From positions 62,001 through 126,000 of the forward strand of contig CAXAMN010004058.1 of NCBI GenBank assembly GCA_963970005.1: 64,000 nt of DNA. Direction: 5' to 3'. Shown piece by piece: positions 41,246-52,100 of this stretch; the stretch's first letter is position 1, and every line of letters begins with the position of its first letter. The notes under the pieces are model-generated. The model saw only the letters and a list, made by a program, of their open reading frames with translations, had not been told where the DNA came from and did not search any database. The DNA comes from Durusdinium trenchii. Lineage: Eukaryota > Sar > Dinophyceae > Suessiales > Symbiodiniaceae. The translations under genes and the position numbers were made by a program.

Positions 41246-41764
41246 GGCTGCTGCTTTATAGGTCACTCTGAGACAAAAAGCACTTGCAGGAAGACATGCT
41301 GCGAGTTCAGCGACATGCGTACAAATCGCAGCTTTAGAGGAAGACTATACTTTCGGTTCATGAGTGCACACAATGTACATCATAAAAGGATGTATGCAGT
41401 GGTTGTTTTACTAGAATATACAAATCGCAGCTATTCTCACCAAATCGCAGCTATTTCTCACCAAATCGCACGACGTTTTTGATGTGTGTTTTATTGAAAT
41501 CTATTGTTCCAAAATGTGTTCTTGAACAGGCTGAAATCAAAGTTGACTGGACAGCTTTCCAGCCTACAGTCCCGTATTCCCCAAGTCTGAAAGAAGGCAT
41601 CCCCACCTCAGCGGCCAAGGAAACTGCAAATGGTTCCCATATGAATGAACCGTGTCATTTGTGGCATGGTACCCCACTCACACACAAACACACTGAGAAG
41701 GTCCATGGTCAAAATCTATCACTTCCCAAGAGACAAGCCCACAACTGAATCTGACTTGGGCCGC

Positions 41765-42150
41765 CAGGCCTCCTTTGTCGCTTGGGTTACCCACTGCGCG
41801 GTCGCCAAGCCTTCATGGTCGAGCTTTGGGAGACGGACAGTGGCTTTCACAAGAGAACTAAACAGACTTGGGCTCTTCGCCTCGATCTTCTATAGGAGAC
41901 TCAGTTTAGTAAGCAAACTGATGGGTCCACTGCGGCTGACCCACTGGCACTCCAGGCCTCCTGCGAGTCAAGCTTGGATCAACAAAAGCGCGGTCGCCAA
42001 GCCTTCATGGAAGGAAGGTGGATGTGGGCTTTCATGAAGAAACAAAAGCTCTTTGCACCGTTCTGTTTGACGGAGCTCCAATCATGCTCCTTGTTCTCTT
42101 TACAAACATTCTATAGGCATCTCCCATTTCCCTACATTCACGTGCGCACG
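41765..42150. repeat. ~190-bp direct duplication
   Basis: CAGGCCTCCT recurs at 41,765 and 41,953, and the 20-mer GCGCGGTCGCCAAGCCTTCA at 41,796 and 41,988. CTTTCA and TTCTATAGG blocks also recur at similar spacing. The two copies have diverged with small indels. No gene was recognised in 41,270-42,700. Confidence 0.65.
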
Positions 42151-42739
42151 CTTGACCCATCCACATGTATTGTACGCGGCTCCTTCGGTTTGAAAGAAAT
42201 ATAAGGGCCCAGTTGGGAAACTTCTTGCTCCACAGAGGATTTGAAGTCAAGTCACTTTCTGCTAATTTGCGGTTTCATGTCAGAATGGCCAGGCTTGAAT
42301 TGTGGACAGTCATGGGAAAGCTCGGTTGTATCACCAAGCCCCGAAAGCCATGGGTCCACAACGAATTTGGCTCTCGTGAGCTTGCCCCACAAAAGCTGGA
42401 CTTGCATGCATCTATAGATGAGAATCTATGACTCATCTCTGCGACAAGAACTGGATTACACTTCCCAGATCAGCCTGGTCAGTCCAGGCCTTGTTCATCC
42501 TAGCACTGCAGTTCAGTTTGTTGTCACTTTTCTTTGCTGCTCGCAGAAAGGCGATGGCTTTCCGCTTGTTGGCTTTGCTATGCAAAGTGCGCAGCTTGGC
42601 AAGCGAAACACCAAACCTGGATGGCCAAATTCAAACCCCCAGCTGAAGACTCATGCACTACAATACCATTAGATATAACATCGAAGCCTTTTGAGAAGTG
42701 AACTGTGGTTTCACAGCCAGCAAAGCCGACATGGAAATT

Positions 42740-44100
42740 ACCTTTGATAGAAAGCTTTCTTTAGCCCTTCTAGTTTTATCAAACACTGTGGAGGAAGGGA
42801 AACTGGCTGGAGAGAACCTGTGTCAACACATGTCAAAATATGGCATATGAAAGAAACCCAAGGGACTGGCGTGGGTAGTTTTGGGAAGTCTTCATGTCCT
42901 TGCCACCGTGCCAAGCTGGCTGCCCTTGGCTGTTCAGATAGCGGACGGTGACTTCTTTTGGGCGCAGCCGTGGCGTGGTCTTGAAGGCATTCAAACCCTC
43001 TATGCATCTGTGGCCTTGGCCCGAGAGAACCCTCAACGACATATTGTGAACGCTTTCGCCACACCCTTTCCTTCTATATACATGGTTGCACGCTTTTTAG
43101 AATGTACCTCACAAGAACCTGTACAGTCATCTTCGTTTACATTCTGCAGAATGGTATAGATCCCGGCGAGATAATAGGGAGCACATATGAGCATATGAAA
43201 CAATGCAAATAACGATCAAAAGCTACAAACTTTCCAAGAAGCTCGAATACAAGAGTGTTGGCTTGAGCGTGGGACCCCCATGGTCCCCCATTCTCATAGA
43301 ATACTTGAACAAAGGAACGAGTCGAGCCATGTGCTGAAACAGTGGATGATGTTCCATGCAACTTGACGCTGGCTGCTCCAGAACAAACCAAATTGCTTTT
43401 GCTGCAGCGATAAAGCACAAAATGAAAGCTCGACAGGCCAAGATGTTGCCCTTTCTCACAGCCTCCGAATCTTTCCTCCCAAGGGGATTTCTCGGGCTGC
43501 GACGCGTGCTTCCACGGCTCCTCAGGTTATAGACGCTGGCAGCTCTTGATTGAAGCATGGGAGCCAAGGAAGGGCCGCTCATATGTAACCACAAGTGTCC
43601 CAAAAGCATGAAGAACTTAATTTTCTTGTGGGTTGAATCGAAACAGCAATGAAGAGAAAGCATTAGATGAATCATCCATTCGAGTAACACTATCACAAAG
43701 GTACTGCAAACTGGAGCTGTGAGGCTTCCAGAACCGGGGTTCGTGTTTGCCATGTGGTACAGGGCATTGGAGAAACCTTCAGGAGTAAGAAGGTCCATAG
43801 CTGCCGAGTAGTCCACGTCGAAGGGCACAGCAGCACGACCCTCCTATGGTAGTTATAGGTCAACCGTTGCGGGTTGTTGGTTCTGGGTATAGAAAAACAA
43901 ACAGATTGTAGTTCGAGACTTGCGCATTGGTTTAACATGGTTTAATCAACACACCCTCGCCTCCCACTCCCCACGAGTCACTGCCATCGTCCCAGAAAAG
44001 GTTTCGAAGTGATCGATAGGGCGCTCGAAGTCCAAGCCCGGAATTCCAAAGACCAATGCCACTATTGTGGCAATCACCTCGGCAGAGGAGGTATAGTCTT
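42740..44100 (-). CDS. Methyltransferase-like protein (FSG...CSTF...EQPASS type)
   Basis: A minus-strand exon at about 43,945-44,100 reads FGIPGLDFERPIDHFETFSG and then TMAVTRGEWEARV, resembling a SAM-binding motif I (FETFSGTMAVT). The next coding block, 43,223-43,828, begins PFDVDYSAAMDLLTPEGF and holds a PC-like element PVCSTFV, a basic loop SRGSTRRSPRNPLGRKDSEA, and an ENV-like motif IWFVLEQPASSCMEHHP. Weaker coding signal continues to about 42,740. The order FSG, xC-S, EQP parallels motifs I, IV and VI of cytosine-5 methyltransferases, but motif VIII and X equivalents are not obvious and PVCSTF departs from PPCQ. It may be a divergent DNA methyltransferase or a non-catalytic relative. From memory, similar EQPASS proteins are repeated in dinoflagellate genomes. 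Confidence 0.5.
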
Positions 44101-44109
44101 CCGTGTATC

Positions 44110-45580
44110 TTATACCCTGCTCTGCATATCGCTATAGGTCTCGTGGTGACGGTGGCGAACAGCTATGTTTTTTATTGACGGACGAACTGAAACATACTGC
44201 AAGACCATGCTGGACATATCCCAATTGTCGATCACCCCTGGTTAAGCACCTTCTGGCGTTGTTTCGCCCATTGAAAAACACGCCTACGTAAGATGTCCAA
44301 CACTCAGTTTCTTTGCTGAAAAGCCTTTGTTCCGCCATCCAAGGCATGCCAAGAAACCATTGGCGCCTTGAGATGGCGGAGCCCACTGATGATCCAGGCC
44401 TTTTGGCGGTCCCGCATCGAAAAGGCCCTTGGCTTCTCGACGTTGGGGTGGAAGGGCAACCGGGCTTTCACCACACGCTTCACACGCCGATCTGCATCCT
44501 TCTGCAGCACTCTTTTAACCATGGTGGCAACTGGTCAGAAAATCGAAGACCCTTTGGTTTTGATCGTTTTGAAGTGCGTGGCAATGAGATGTCACAAGTT
44601 TTGTTGGCGCATCTATTTTCAACACGAGGGCTCGAGCCAACCATGCCTCGAGGCTTGAACGACTGATCAGCACTAGCTAGCACTATCGCTATAGTATACC
44701 AAGAAAAGTCAAGAGGACATATCAATATGTCTGTATATGTCTGTGTCACTGTCCATTGTTTTTTTGCAGGCAAGTCACCATGAAAGGACTTGGACGTTCT
44801 GTTATAGATGTGTCTTGTTTTGGATCAATCCAAATGCTTTCAGAATTCAACGAAAAGACCTGTGAACGTGACAGGCTAGGTTCTCTCTAGTTGTGTTTCC
44901 TTTAAATCATGCCATGACCTGGTTTGGTAAGATTTGGAGCGCAACCGGCTTTGTCGATCTCGTCGGCCTTTGATGCCAATGGCTGTGCCTCATGGTTATA
45001 AAAAGGCTCCCCTTCAGCAACATTGGCGGGACCCCCAAAGACAGTTGATCCAAGAGCCACCGCTTGGCCCCTTGGCCCCATGTTTGAGCCTCTTTGAGAC
45101 CCACTAAAGGATTTGGATATGCACCATACCTGGGATTTTGTTGACCCATGCGCGTTTGAATGTAGACACAGGAGAAATTCATGATTAGAGCATTTCTACA
45201 TACAAACCTGGTTTTTAACAAAGCAAACTCTATACATACAGAACGGTGTGCACAACACTCTGCAAATGGCCACCCAGAAGGCACATCCACAGGAACTTAA
45301 AAGTTTGCACGCTGCTTTGCGAGCTCCCAAGCAGGGCCTGGCCCTCCATGCTTTGCCCAGGTCACTTGACCTGTCTTGAGACTCGTCTTTTCTACTGCGC
45401 CACGGCCAAACTTCTTGACCACGAATGCCCGGCTAAAGACCAAGACCTCAATCGCCTCAGAGAAACTGAACGTCAAAGGGGCAAATGTCTCTTCTCAAAT
45501 ATGTTGAAATCAAAACACATTGTTTACACAATTCCTGGATTCAATCAGTTCCAGAAAGAGAAAAGGAATTCCATTGTGGG
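44110..45580. other. Weak coding signal only
   Basis: One minus-strand block at about 44,304-44,515 (VKRVLQKDADRRVKRVVKAR, then LPFHPNVEKPRAFSMRDRQK) could be an exon of a neighbouring gene. The remainder shows no supported gene on either strand. Confidence 0.3.
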
Positions 45581-45594
45581 GTTCAAGTGACTGC

Positions 45595-47560
45595 ACCACG
45601 GTCACTATGGATCGTATAGCCTTTGCGACCCTTGTATTCCTTGTCTTTGAAAGGTCTGGCTTCCATTGGCAAATCATCCAGCAGTTGGCCATGGAATGAA
45701 TCACACCGCAACTCCGGGTCAGCGCGCTCATCAGCCTCCTTGGCTGCTTTCGCATTCTGCTTTACCTCAAGATCGGATCGCAATGATGGAAGGATCAGCA
45801 AGATTGGGCTATAGCCGTATATAGCACAGAAATATACAGAAATGATGAGAACATCAACAGTACAAATAAGTTGAACATAGTGTCTGCAGGGTAGCAAATG
45901 CACAGTAATCAAGGCAAAATGTACCAGATACCTGGGCTGAAAGACTGTGGTTGGCGGAACAACTCGCATCGGCTGATCTTTCAAAGCTGCTTCAATCTGA
46001 TCGGCGGCGCGAGGCTTCTTGCACCAAGTAGACTTCGGCTGGACACACTCACCCTCACCCTCGGCTGAACCATCCAAGTCCATGTAGCTCAACGCCCGCT
46101 TCAAAGGCTTCTCCTGGCACGATTAGAAACCCCACCCGCCCACACATACCCACACACAAATGCACAATGCGCAATCTCTTACCGTGAAATGCTGCAGCCA
46201 TGAATGAACCTGAAAATGTCACAAGCAAAAAACAAAGTGCCTGGTAAGTCTTTGCAGGGATTGAAGCTGCCGGCTTGTTGTCCTTCAGGCGAGATCAAGC
46301 TTGTGTTTGGTCCATTCCTACATAGTGGACTGCAACAATGAAGACTCCATACAAAATACCATGAAAAAGAACCCTATCCTGTTCTTCAAGTTGTTTCATC
46401 TTCTGATCATAGATCCACTTGAGGTAGTGAGATGTTTGAGCCAAGGTTGGAGAGATCACAGCCCCAAAATCGTTGACCATTGTCGCGGCATAGACCATAT
46501 ATTCATCTATGACCTCCGGTTTCAACATGAACCTCACCACAGAGGGATGATTGACCATCTTGGAGTTCATATCTGGGGAAGACAGCTCTTCCATCAAACT
46601 TGCGCGCAGCTTCTGCAAGACTGCTTTCTCCTCCCTGTCCATACGGCAGACCTCGTTGAAGGCCTTGCCCAGCCACCCGGAACCCACCTGCGAGTCTCGG
46701 TGCGGGCTGTCGCTTGACTTGTCCGATTCAGATTCACCACTTGCAGAAGCGGGCTGGGTGCCTGCTACTGAAGGCTCACCGTCAGAATCATTGGATGATT
46801 CCCGATTGCCTTCAGAACCCCCTACAGGTTCACCAGCTTCAGAAGATTCAGAATCGCTGTCCTCCGACAAAAGGGCTCGCACATCTTCCCCCACTTCATG
46901 AGGACTGCAGGCGACAGGCGAAGGAGCAGTATCACCAGCTGCCTCAGGGATTGTGATTTGTGGGCAAGAAAGAAACGATGGCTGTAGAAGCCTTCAAACT
47001 TTGAGCCAAGCCAACCTCAACATATTTTTTGACCTTGCCTCGACACCACGAGGTGGAGAGGGAGACAAGCACTGCTTCAAGTCCAGCACACGTGCATCGT
47101 GGGCACCATGTGAGTTACGCCACAAGTACCGAATGGCGCCCACACAGCGCTTAGCCTTGACCCCCTCTCTCCCAGCCAGGAACATCCTGGATTCACCCTG
47201 CTTTGGCCTGAAGAGCTTGCGGTTCAACTTGGCATCCAAACGAAGGAACGCATCAGTCAAATAATATCCGCTTGGCACCTGCAGCGGCTGTGAAGCTGAC
47301 GGGTATGTTCAGTATGGTTCTCGGTTTGTTTAATTGCAATCACGCGTTGTTGTAATCAAATAAACCCCATGGCCTTAGATGGGCTGTCCATGACAATGGG
47401 CTTCAACCAGCAATAATTGTTGGCCAGCTCTTCAGCAGAGGGCCGTGCAACTGCGCTATCCAGCAAGATCAAGTCCCCTCCCGTGTAGGTGTCAGACTGG
47501 ACAAGGCTAATCACCGTGACCGGAAGATGCTCCAGCATGGAAGTGGCCAAGGCTTCCTCA
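45595..47560 (-). CDS. Unrecognised acidic multi-exon protein
   Basis: Probable exons on the minus strand: about 47,380-47,555 (TSMLEHLPVTVISLVQSDTY, LDSAVARPSAEELANNYCWL), 47,010-47,275 (VPSGYYLTDAFLRLDAKLNR, FLAGREGVKAKRCVGAIRYL), about 46,370-46,930 (acidic Ser/Asp/Glu-rich stretch, then AFNEVCRMDREEKAVLQKLR, HPSVVRFMLKPEVIDEYMVY), about 45,930-46,105 (LKRALSYMDLDGSAEGEGE, MRVVPPTTVFQPR), and about 45,600-45,770 (KQNAKAAKEADERADPELRC, then PFKDKEYKGRKGYT). Reading order is 47.5 to 45.6 kb. No known domain is recognised; the acidic linker is likely disordered. It is cargo of insertion B. Confidence 0.45.
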
Positions 47561-49177
47561 TCAAAAATGGTTCAAAAGAGAACTAAGATACATTAAGAAA
47601 ATTAATACACCCCCAGACATTCTTGCATGCGCTCCGCATGACTGTCCGATTGACTCTGTGCAAATTGAACCGTGCACCAAATGGCAAAAAACATAAAGTC
47701 CTGGCTAGTCGAAAGTCTGACAGAATCCAAGGGTCAATATGGGATTCTTGCCATGTGACTTTGCCAGCACCTCAACCCCAGACGCGCGCGAACAAACGCA
47801 TACACACACACAGACGAACGATACAATTTGTAAGAGGCTTCCTTGCTATGTGTACTGGCTGCATGCAAACATGTAATAACCTGAGTACTGCGCGCACAGA
47901 ACGCCACGGCTCTGCAACTGCAGGAGCTTTGGGTTGCAAGGCATCAGCGGCGACAATTGCCATTGGAGCTAGATTCCAAGCAACGCACACCAACAAGTTC
48001 CTGTAAATTGATGGCTGCAGGCGCCCAAACTGCCACCGCATTCCAAGCAAACAAGCAGTCAACCACACGTGTGCGTGCCAACTCAACTACTTACATAGAA
48101 TCCTTTCCAAGTTTTGTATTCCAACTTGACTTGACAGGGTATGAACTTGAGGCGTATAGATATGGACAACTGTTGCTAGCTCGAACTGAAGCCCTGAAGA
48201 TCCCTGGAGCCTCCACACCCCTTGGAGCTGGCGGATGCCCAAAAGCGTCAGCCTCGCGTAGGTTCAATGGCGACGCTGACGGACCAGCTGAGATCTCGTG
48301 AGATCTGAAGGGGTGGTTGTGAATAAAGGGGTCTAAAAGCTACTTCAGGATGTTAGACAAGACATGTGACTCACAGATACTCATGACGCTTGGACAGTAG
48401 CATGGACTGCCATAAAAGCATCACCACAAACAAACTCGTTCCACGTCTTTGCTGCAGATCTTCGCAAAGTTTTGCAAGCGATATCTCTGAGCGCTTGACG
48501 GAGCGCCCGATCGTGATAGGCCAACAGCCCCATTCAAGGCTATGACCCATGGGTTCAAGCGCAGATTTGAACTGCAGGATGTGTATACGCCCTTGTTATA
48601 TCAACTCTGTGAACCCAAAAGAAAGTGGACAGAATTTACTGTAGATGAGTTTGGTGGACACACGTGGACACAAATGGCCGAACCACTGAGCGGCAAAACT
48701 GGCACGGCCGGGCTCCATGAAAGGTGCCGCTTGCAAGACTAGGCGCCATCTCTCAAAGAAAGAGATCGACAATCTTCAGAGATTGGTTGAAAAAATCTGA
48801 GTTGCGAAGGCTTTTGAAACGACAAGCACTCCTCGAAACAACACGAAAACGCGTCAAGGCGAAGACGATCGATCGATCTATCGGTATTTTATATATATTT
48901 ATATGTACGTGTGTGGGTGTGTGAACATGTAACATGTTTTTTGTTGGGTATTTTTTTTTTGGGCACCTATGTTCAGCTCCCTTCTAGACCAATGTTTGTA
49001 TGATTTTGTATGCATTTTTTCGCATGGCTCAAGCACCAAGCGCGCACGATAACCATAGCTATAAGTCACCAGCTCTGTGCATTATAGTTCACCAGCTATG
49101 GTGAAACAAACGGCATCATTTGTACAAACCGCACTTGGTCTCGCCGTTTGTAGAAAAGCTGTCCACCGCAAAGCTTT
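47561..49177. other. No supported gene; subterminal region of insertion B
   Basis: Only short frames. The last 100 bases contain AAACGGC near 49,108 and GCCGTTTG near 49,143, matching motif copies at the other end of the insertion. A short run of T and a TATATATTTATATG tract lie at about 48,890-48,960. Confidence 0.4.
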
Positions 49178-49193
49178 GGATTCTCTAGGTAGC
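49178..49193. repeat. Right terminal inverted repeat of insertion B
   Basis: GGATTCTCTAGGTAGC is the exact reverse complement of 33,812-33,827. The stop codon that now ends the Gag-integrase frame (49,185-49,187) lies inside this repeat. Confidence 0.85.
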
Positions 49194-52100
49194 TTTTGAC
49201 TTCAGATCCCCGTCTGGTGGATCAGGCGCATCATCGTCATCGTCTTGATCGTCGCCATCGCCGGGATCGGGTAACTCGGGATTGGTAGGTGCATCTGGAG
49301 AACCGGATCTCTCCTTCAGGACTTTCATTCCTTCGAGTGTGCTGTTCAACCTTTCGTATTCCTTCTTCAATGGAAATTCTATTCCGTCGTCTTGGAAGAT
49401 CTTCTCGGTGATGTGAGGAGTAATCAACTTCCTCAACGGTCTCTCGGCATCATAGCCTAGATTCTGTTGTGCGAAATCGCTTATGGCCCATACTTTGTAT
49501 TTCCGCGACCAGTTCATCCCGGTCCCCATAACGTATCCTGCGAAGATGCCAGGTATGCTCTTGGGGTCGAACTTGTGATCTTGGTCTCTTTCTCTCGCAT
49601 CACTAGGTTTGAAGAACACCTTCGCTCCAAGTGGTATCACCATGCCTGGGAATTCGCTCTTGTGCAATTTCAACCATGCACTGCTGCCATCGCTCAGCTT
49701 CTCGATGTTCAATAAATGGCTTACGCATTCCACTGCAAATGGCCAAAAACATGGTGGTAGTCCGGCTTCTAGTAGGCATGTCGATGTGGTAAGCATCATG
49801 AACTGATTGTTTCTTTCGGCGAGTGAATTGTTCTGGGGATGTCCTGGAAGCGACTGGTCTAGTGGAATCCGGAGTTCCTTGAGTGCTGATTCGAATTGTG
49901 GCGCATCATCCGAGTAAGCGTTGGTGACCTTTCTCTTACCGATATAGTGCTTCATTGCCTGCACCACTTCGTCACTATTGCTTGCTTTCAATGGATAACC
50001 CCATATCACACCAGTGAACCGATCTCGAATCACCAATATGTCCTTATCCGGCATGATCCCATCTCTCGCCATCTTCTGAGTGTTCATGAGATCGAAAGTG
50101 ATAAGGTCACCGAATGCCTTCAATTTCCGTTTGAAAGCTCCCTTGCTAGTCTTGTAGTGCTTCATCTTTGCTCTCACACATGACTTGCAGTATGGGTTCT
50201 TGTATCGGTGCGTCATCAAGTGCAATATGGATTTCGCCTCGTTCTTCAGCACTCCTGGTTTTGATAGTCTGGCTTCCCCGTCAACCACATCGACTTCCAA
50301 TAGTCCCTCTTCATCTTCATCAATGTCACTCTCCCCTCGTTCAGAATCCGCATCACCTCCATGTTCGTCGCCTCCGGCTTCTTCAGGTTGACCTTCGTGA
50401 TCACGATCGAATCTCGGGTCTTCCCCGTCATATTCCTCTTCAGGAGAATACCTGTCATCACCGTCTTCCTCTGGTTCTCCTTCGACGCCTGCAACAGCTG
50501 GATTGATATCAGATTCACCATCCTGACCTCTCTGGTTATCTTTCTTCTTTCTCCTCCGTCTCCGTGGTTTCATGGGCGGAAGTTCCTCTTGTTGTGTCTC
50601 CTGACCTGTTGTGACCTCGTCTTCATGCCCCACACCTGACAGTATGCGATGAAGTATCGTAGCCAAGCCGTCTGGTCTTGGTAAACATCTCCCGTCATCA
50701 TGATTCACCTTGATGTAGGGTATGTTGTCATGCACCGATAGCGGAATCTTGTTCGCGTTCTGGTCGATGAGGTATGGCAATTGATTTGCCGGCCATATGA
50801 ATGAGTACCCTTGTTCCATGCACCGTTTCCCAATGGAAAAGACTGATGGTGTGCTTTCCAACACGTGTGCCTCGGACCTCATGGGTAGTTCGTCCACATT
50901 GATGTCCACCATCTCTGATGTACTAGTTACACCATTCGCTGTCATGAAGCTCACGGATTTGGGTCCTTCCTTGGTGGTAAGGCACATGGCATTGACTTTC
51001 TCTCTTGAGATCAAATCGTGTCCACATCCTGTGTCCATGATGAAGCGTATTGGTGGTCCATCATACCTCTCCACAGCCATGAACATCGTGGTTCCTGGTA
51101 TCGTGTAGTCGACAAAATCCTTCCTTACTACCTCTCTGGTGTTGAAATCAGACAGGTCGACGTTCACCTCGATTCCTTCATCTCGAGTGATTTGTATCCA
51201 TGCCTTGGCAATGTGTTCAGCATAGAATAGCTCCATCATCTTACCTTTGGCATGTGCTACTCGTGCAGCTATGTTGCTCACTCTGAGGGCTCTCAACGAC
51301 GAAATGAGCTCGGTGTCCACCTTCTGCACCTCATTCTTCTTCTTCTTGGAGGGACGGTTGTTTAACTCGTTACCAGGATCGCAGGTGAACGTGGTCACAT
51401 TCGCCTGGTCATCGAATCTGACTTTAAAGCGAAGCGCCAGCTTACCTTGTTGTACGTTGGGAAGTGCGGGTTGTACGTCCTCGTCATCACTCTCGATGTC
51501 TCCGCAAAGCATGAAGGCTGGCGCAGCCGGTTTGGGCTTGGCTTTGCCTCTAGCCTCTTGTTTTGTAGCAGGAGCAGCGTGATGCTGACGTTGACATTTG
51601 TCCCCGAACTTGCACGATCCTTTCTGCCAATTCCAACAGACCTGATCCTTCATTGGCTTAGGGCTACTGCTCCTGCCACCGGGACTCTTTGATCTGTCAC
51701 CCTTGAGGTTTTCTGGTTTCTTAGCAGAACTCTTGTGCTTCTCTTGGTGACTAAACTTGCATTTGTCTCCTCTAGAACATCCGTTTTTCCCATGGAAGTG
51801 GAAAGCGCATCCTATCTTGGACGTATCTGCTGGAGTCGCTGACCTGCCACGATCCCCTTTTGGGCTCTTCGTGGCTGATCTTCCACGATCCTGCTTCTTG
51901 TCCTTCTTGTTGTGGTCCTTCGGATTAGCCTGAGGAAGTACTGGAGCGGTGTCATGTTTCGGTGGATCGGTCTTGGTATTCTTGGGTTTCGCTTTAGGGT
52001 CCTTCTTCTCCGCCGCTGGTGTGGCTTTCACGATGTTCCCAAAAGCTTTTTCCCTTTCTTTCTTGTTTGTGGTCTCAATTGATTTCCGTATCCACTTCGT

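Larger units (their letters stand above)
33812..49193. mobile_element. Insertion B: 15.4-kb CACTA-like DNA transposon
   Basis: Flanked by exact 16-bp inverted repeats that extend imperfectly inward, with subterminal AAACGGC/GCCGTTT motifs at both ends. It splits the retroelement between integrase and reverse transcriptase; the codons on either side (AAA at 49,196-49,194 and GAA at 33,811-33,809) are in frame. If these are a decayed 3-bp target duplication (AAA/GAA), this would suit a CACTA-type element, as would the subterminal motif array and the tnp2-like gene inside. The terminus does not read CACTA, so the superfamily is provisional. Cargo, all minus strand: a transposase-like gene (34.7-36.9 kb), a Lys/Glu-rich gene (38.2-41.2 kb), a methyltransferase-like gene (42.7-44.1 kb) and an acidic multi-exon gene (45.6-47.6 kb). 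Confidence 0.72.

Noticed and set aside
40434..41261. Long plus-strand Ser/Phe-rich frame
   Set aside because: It is the antisense shadow of the Lys/Glu-rich exon; AAG/GAA codons read in reverse give Phe/Leu/Ser. No independent motif.
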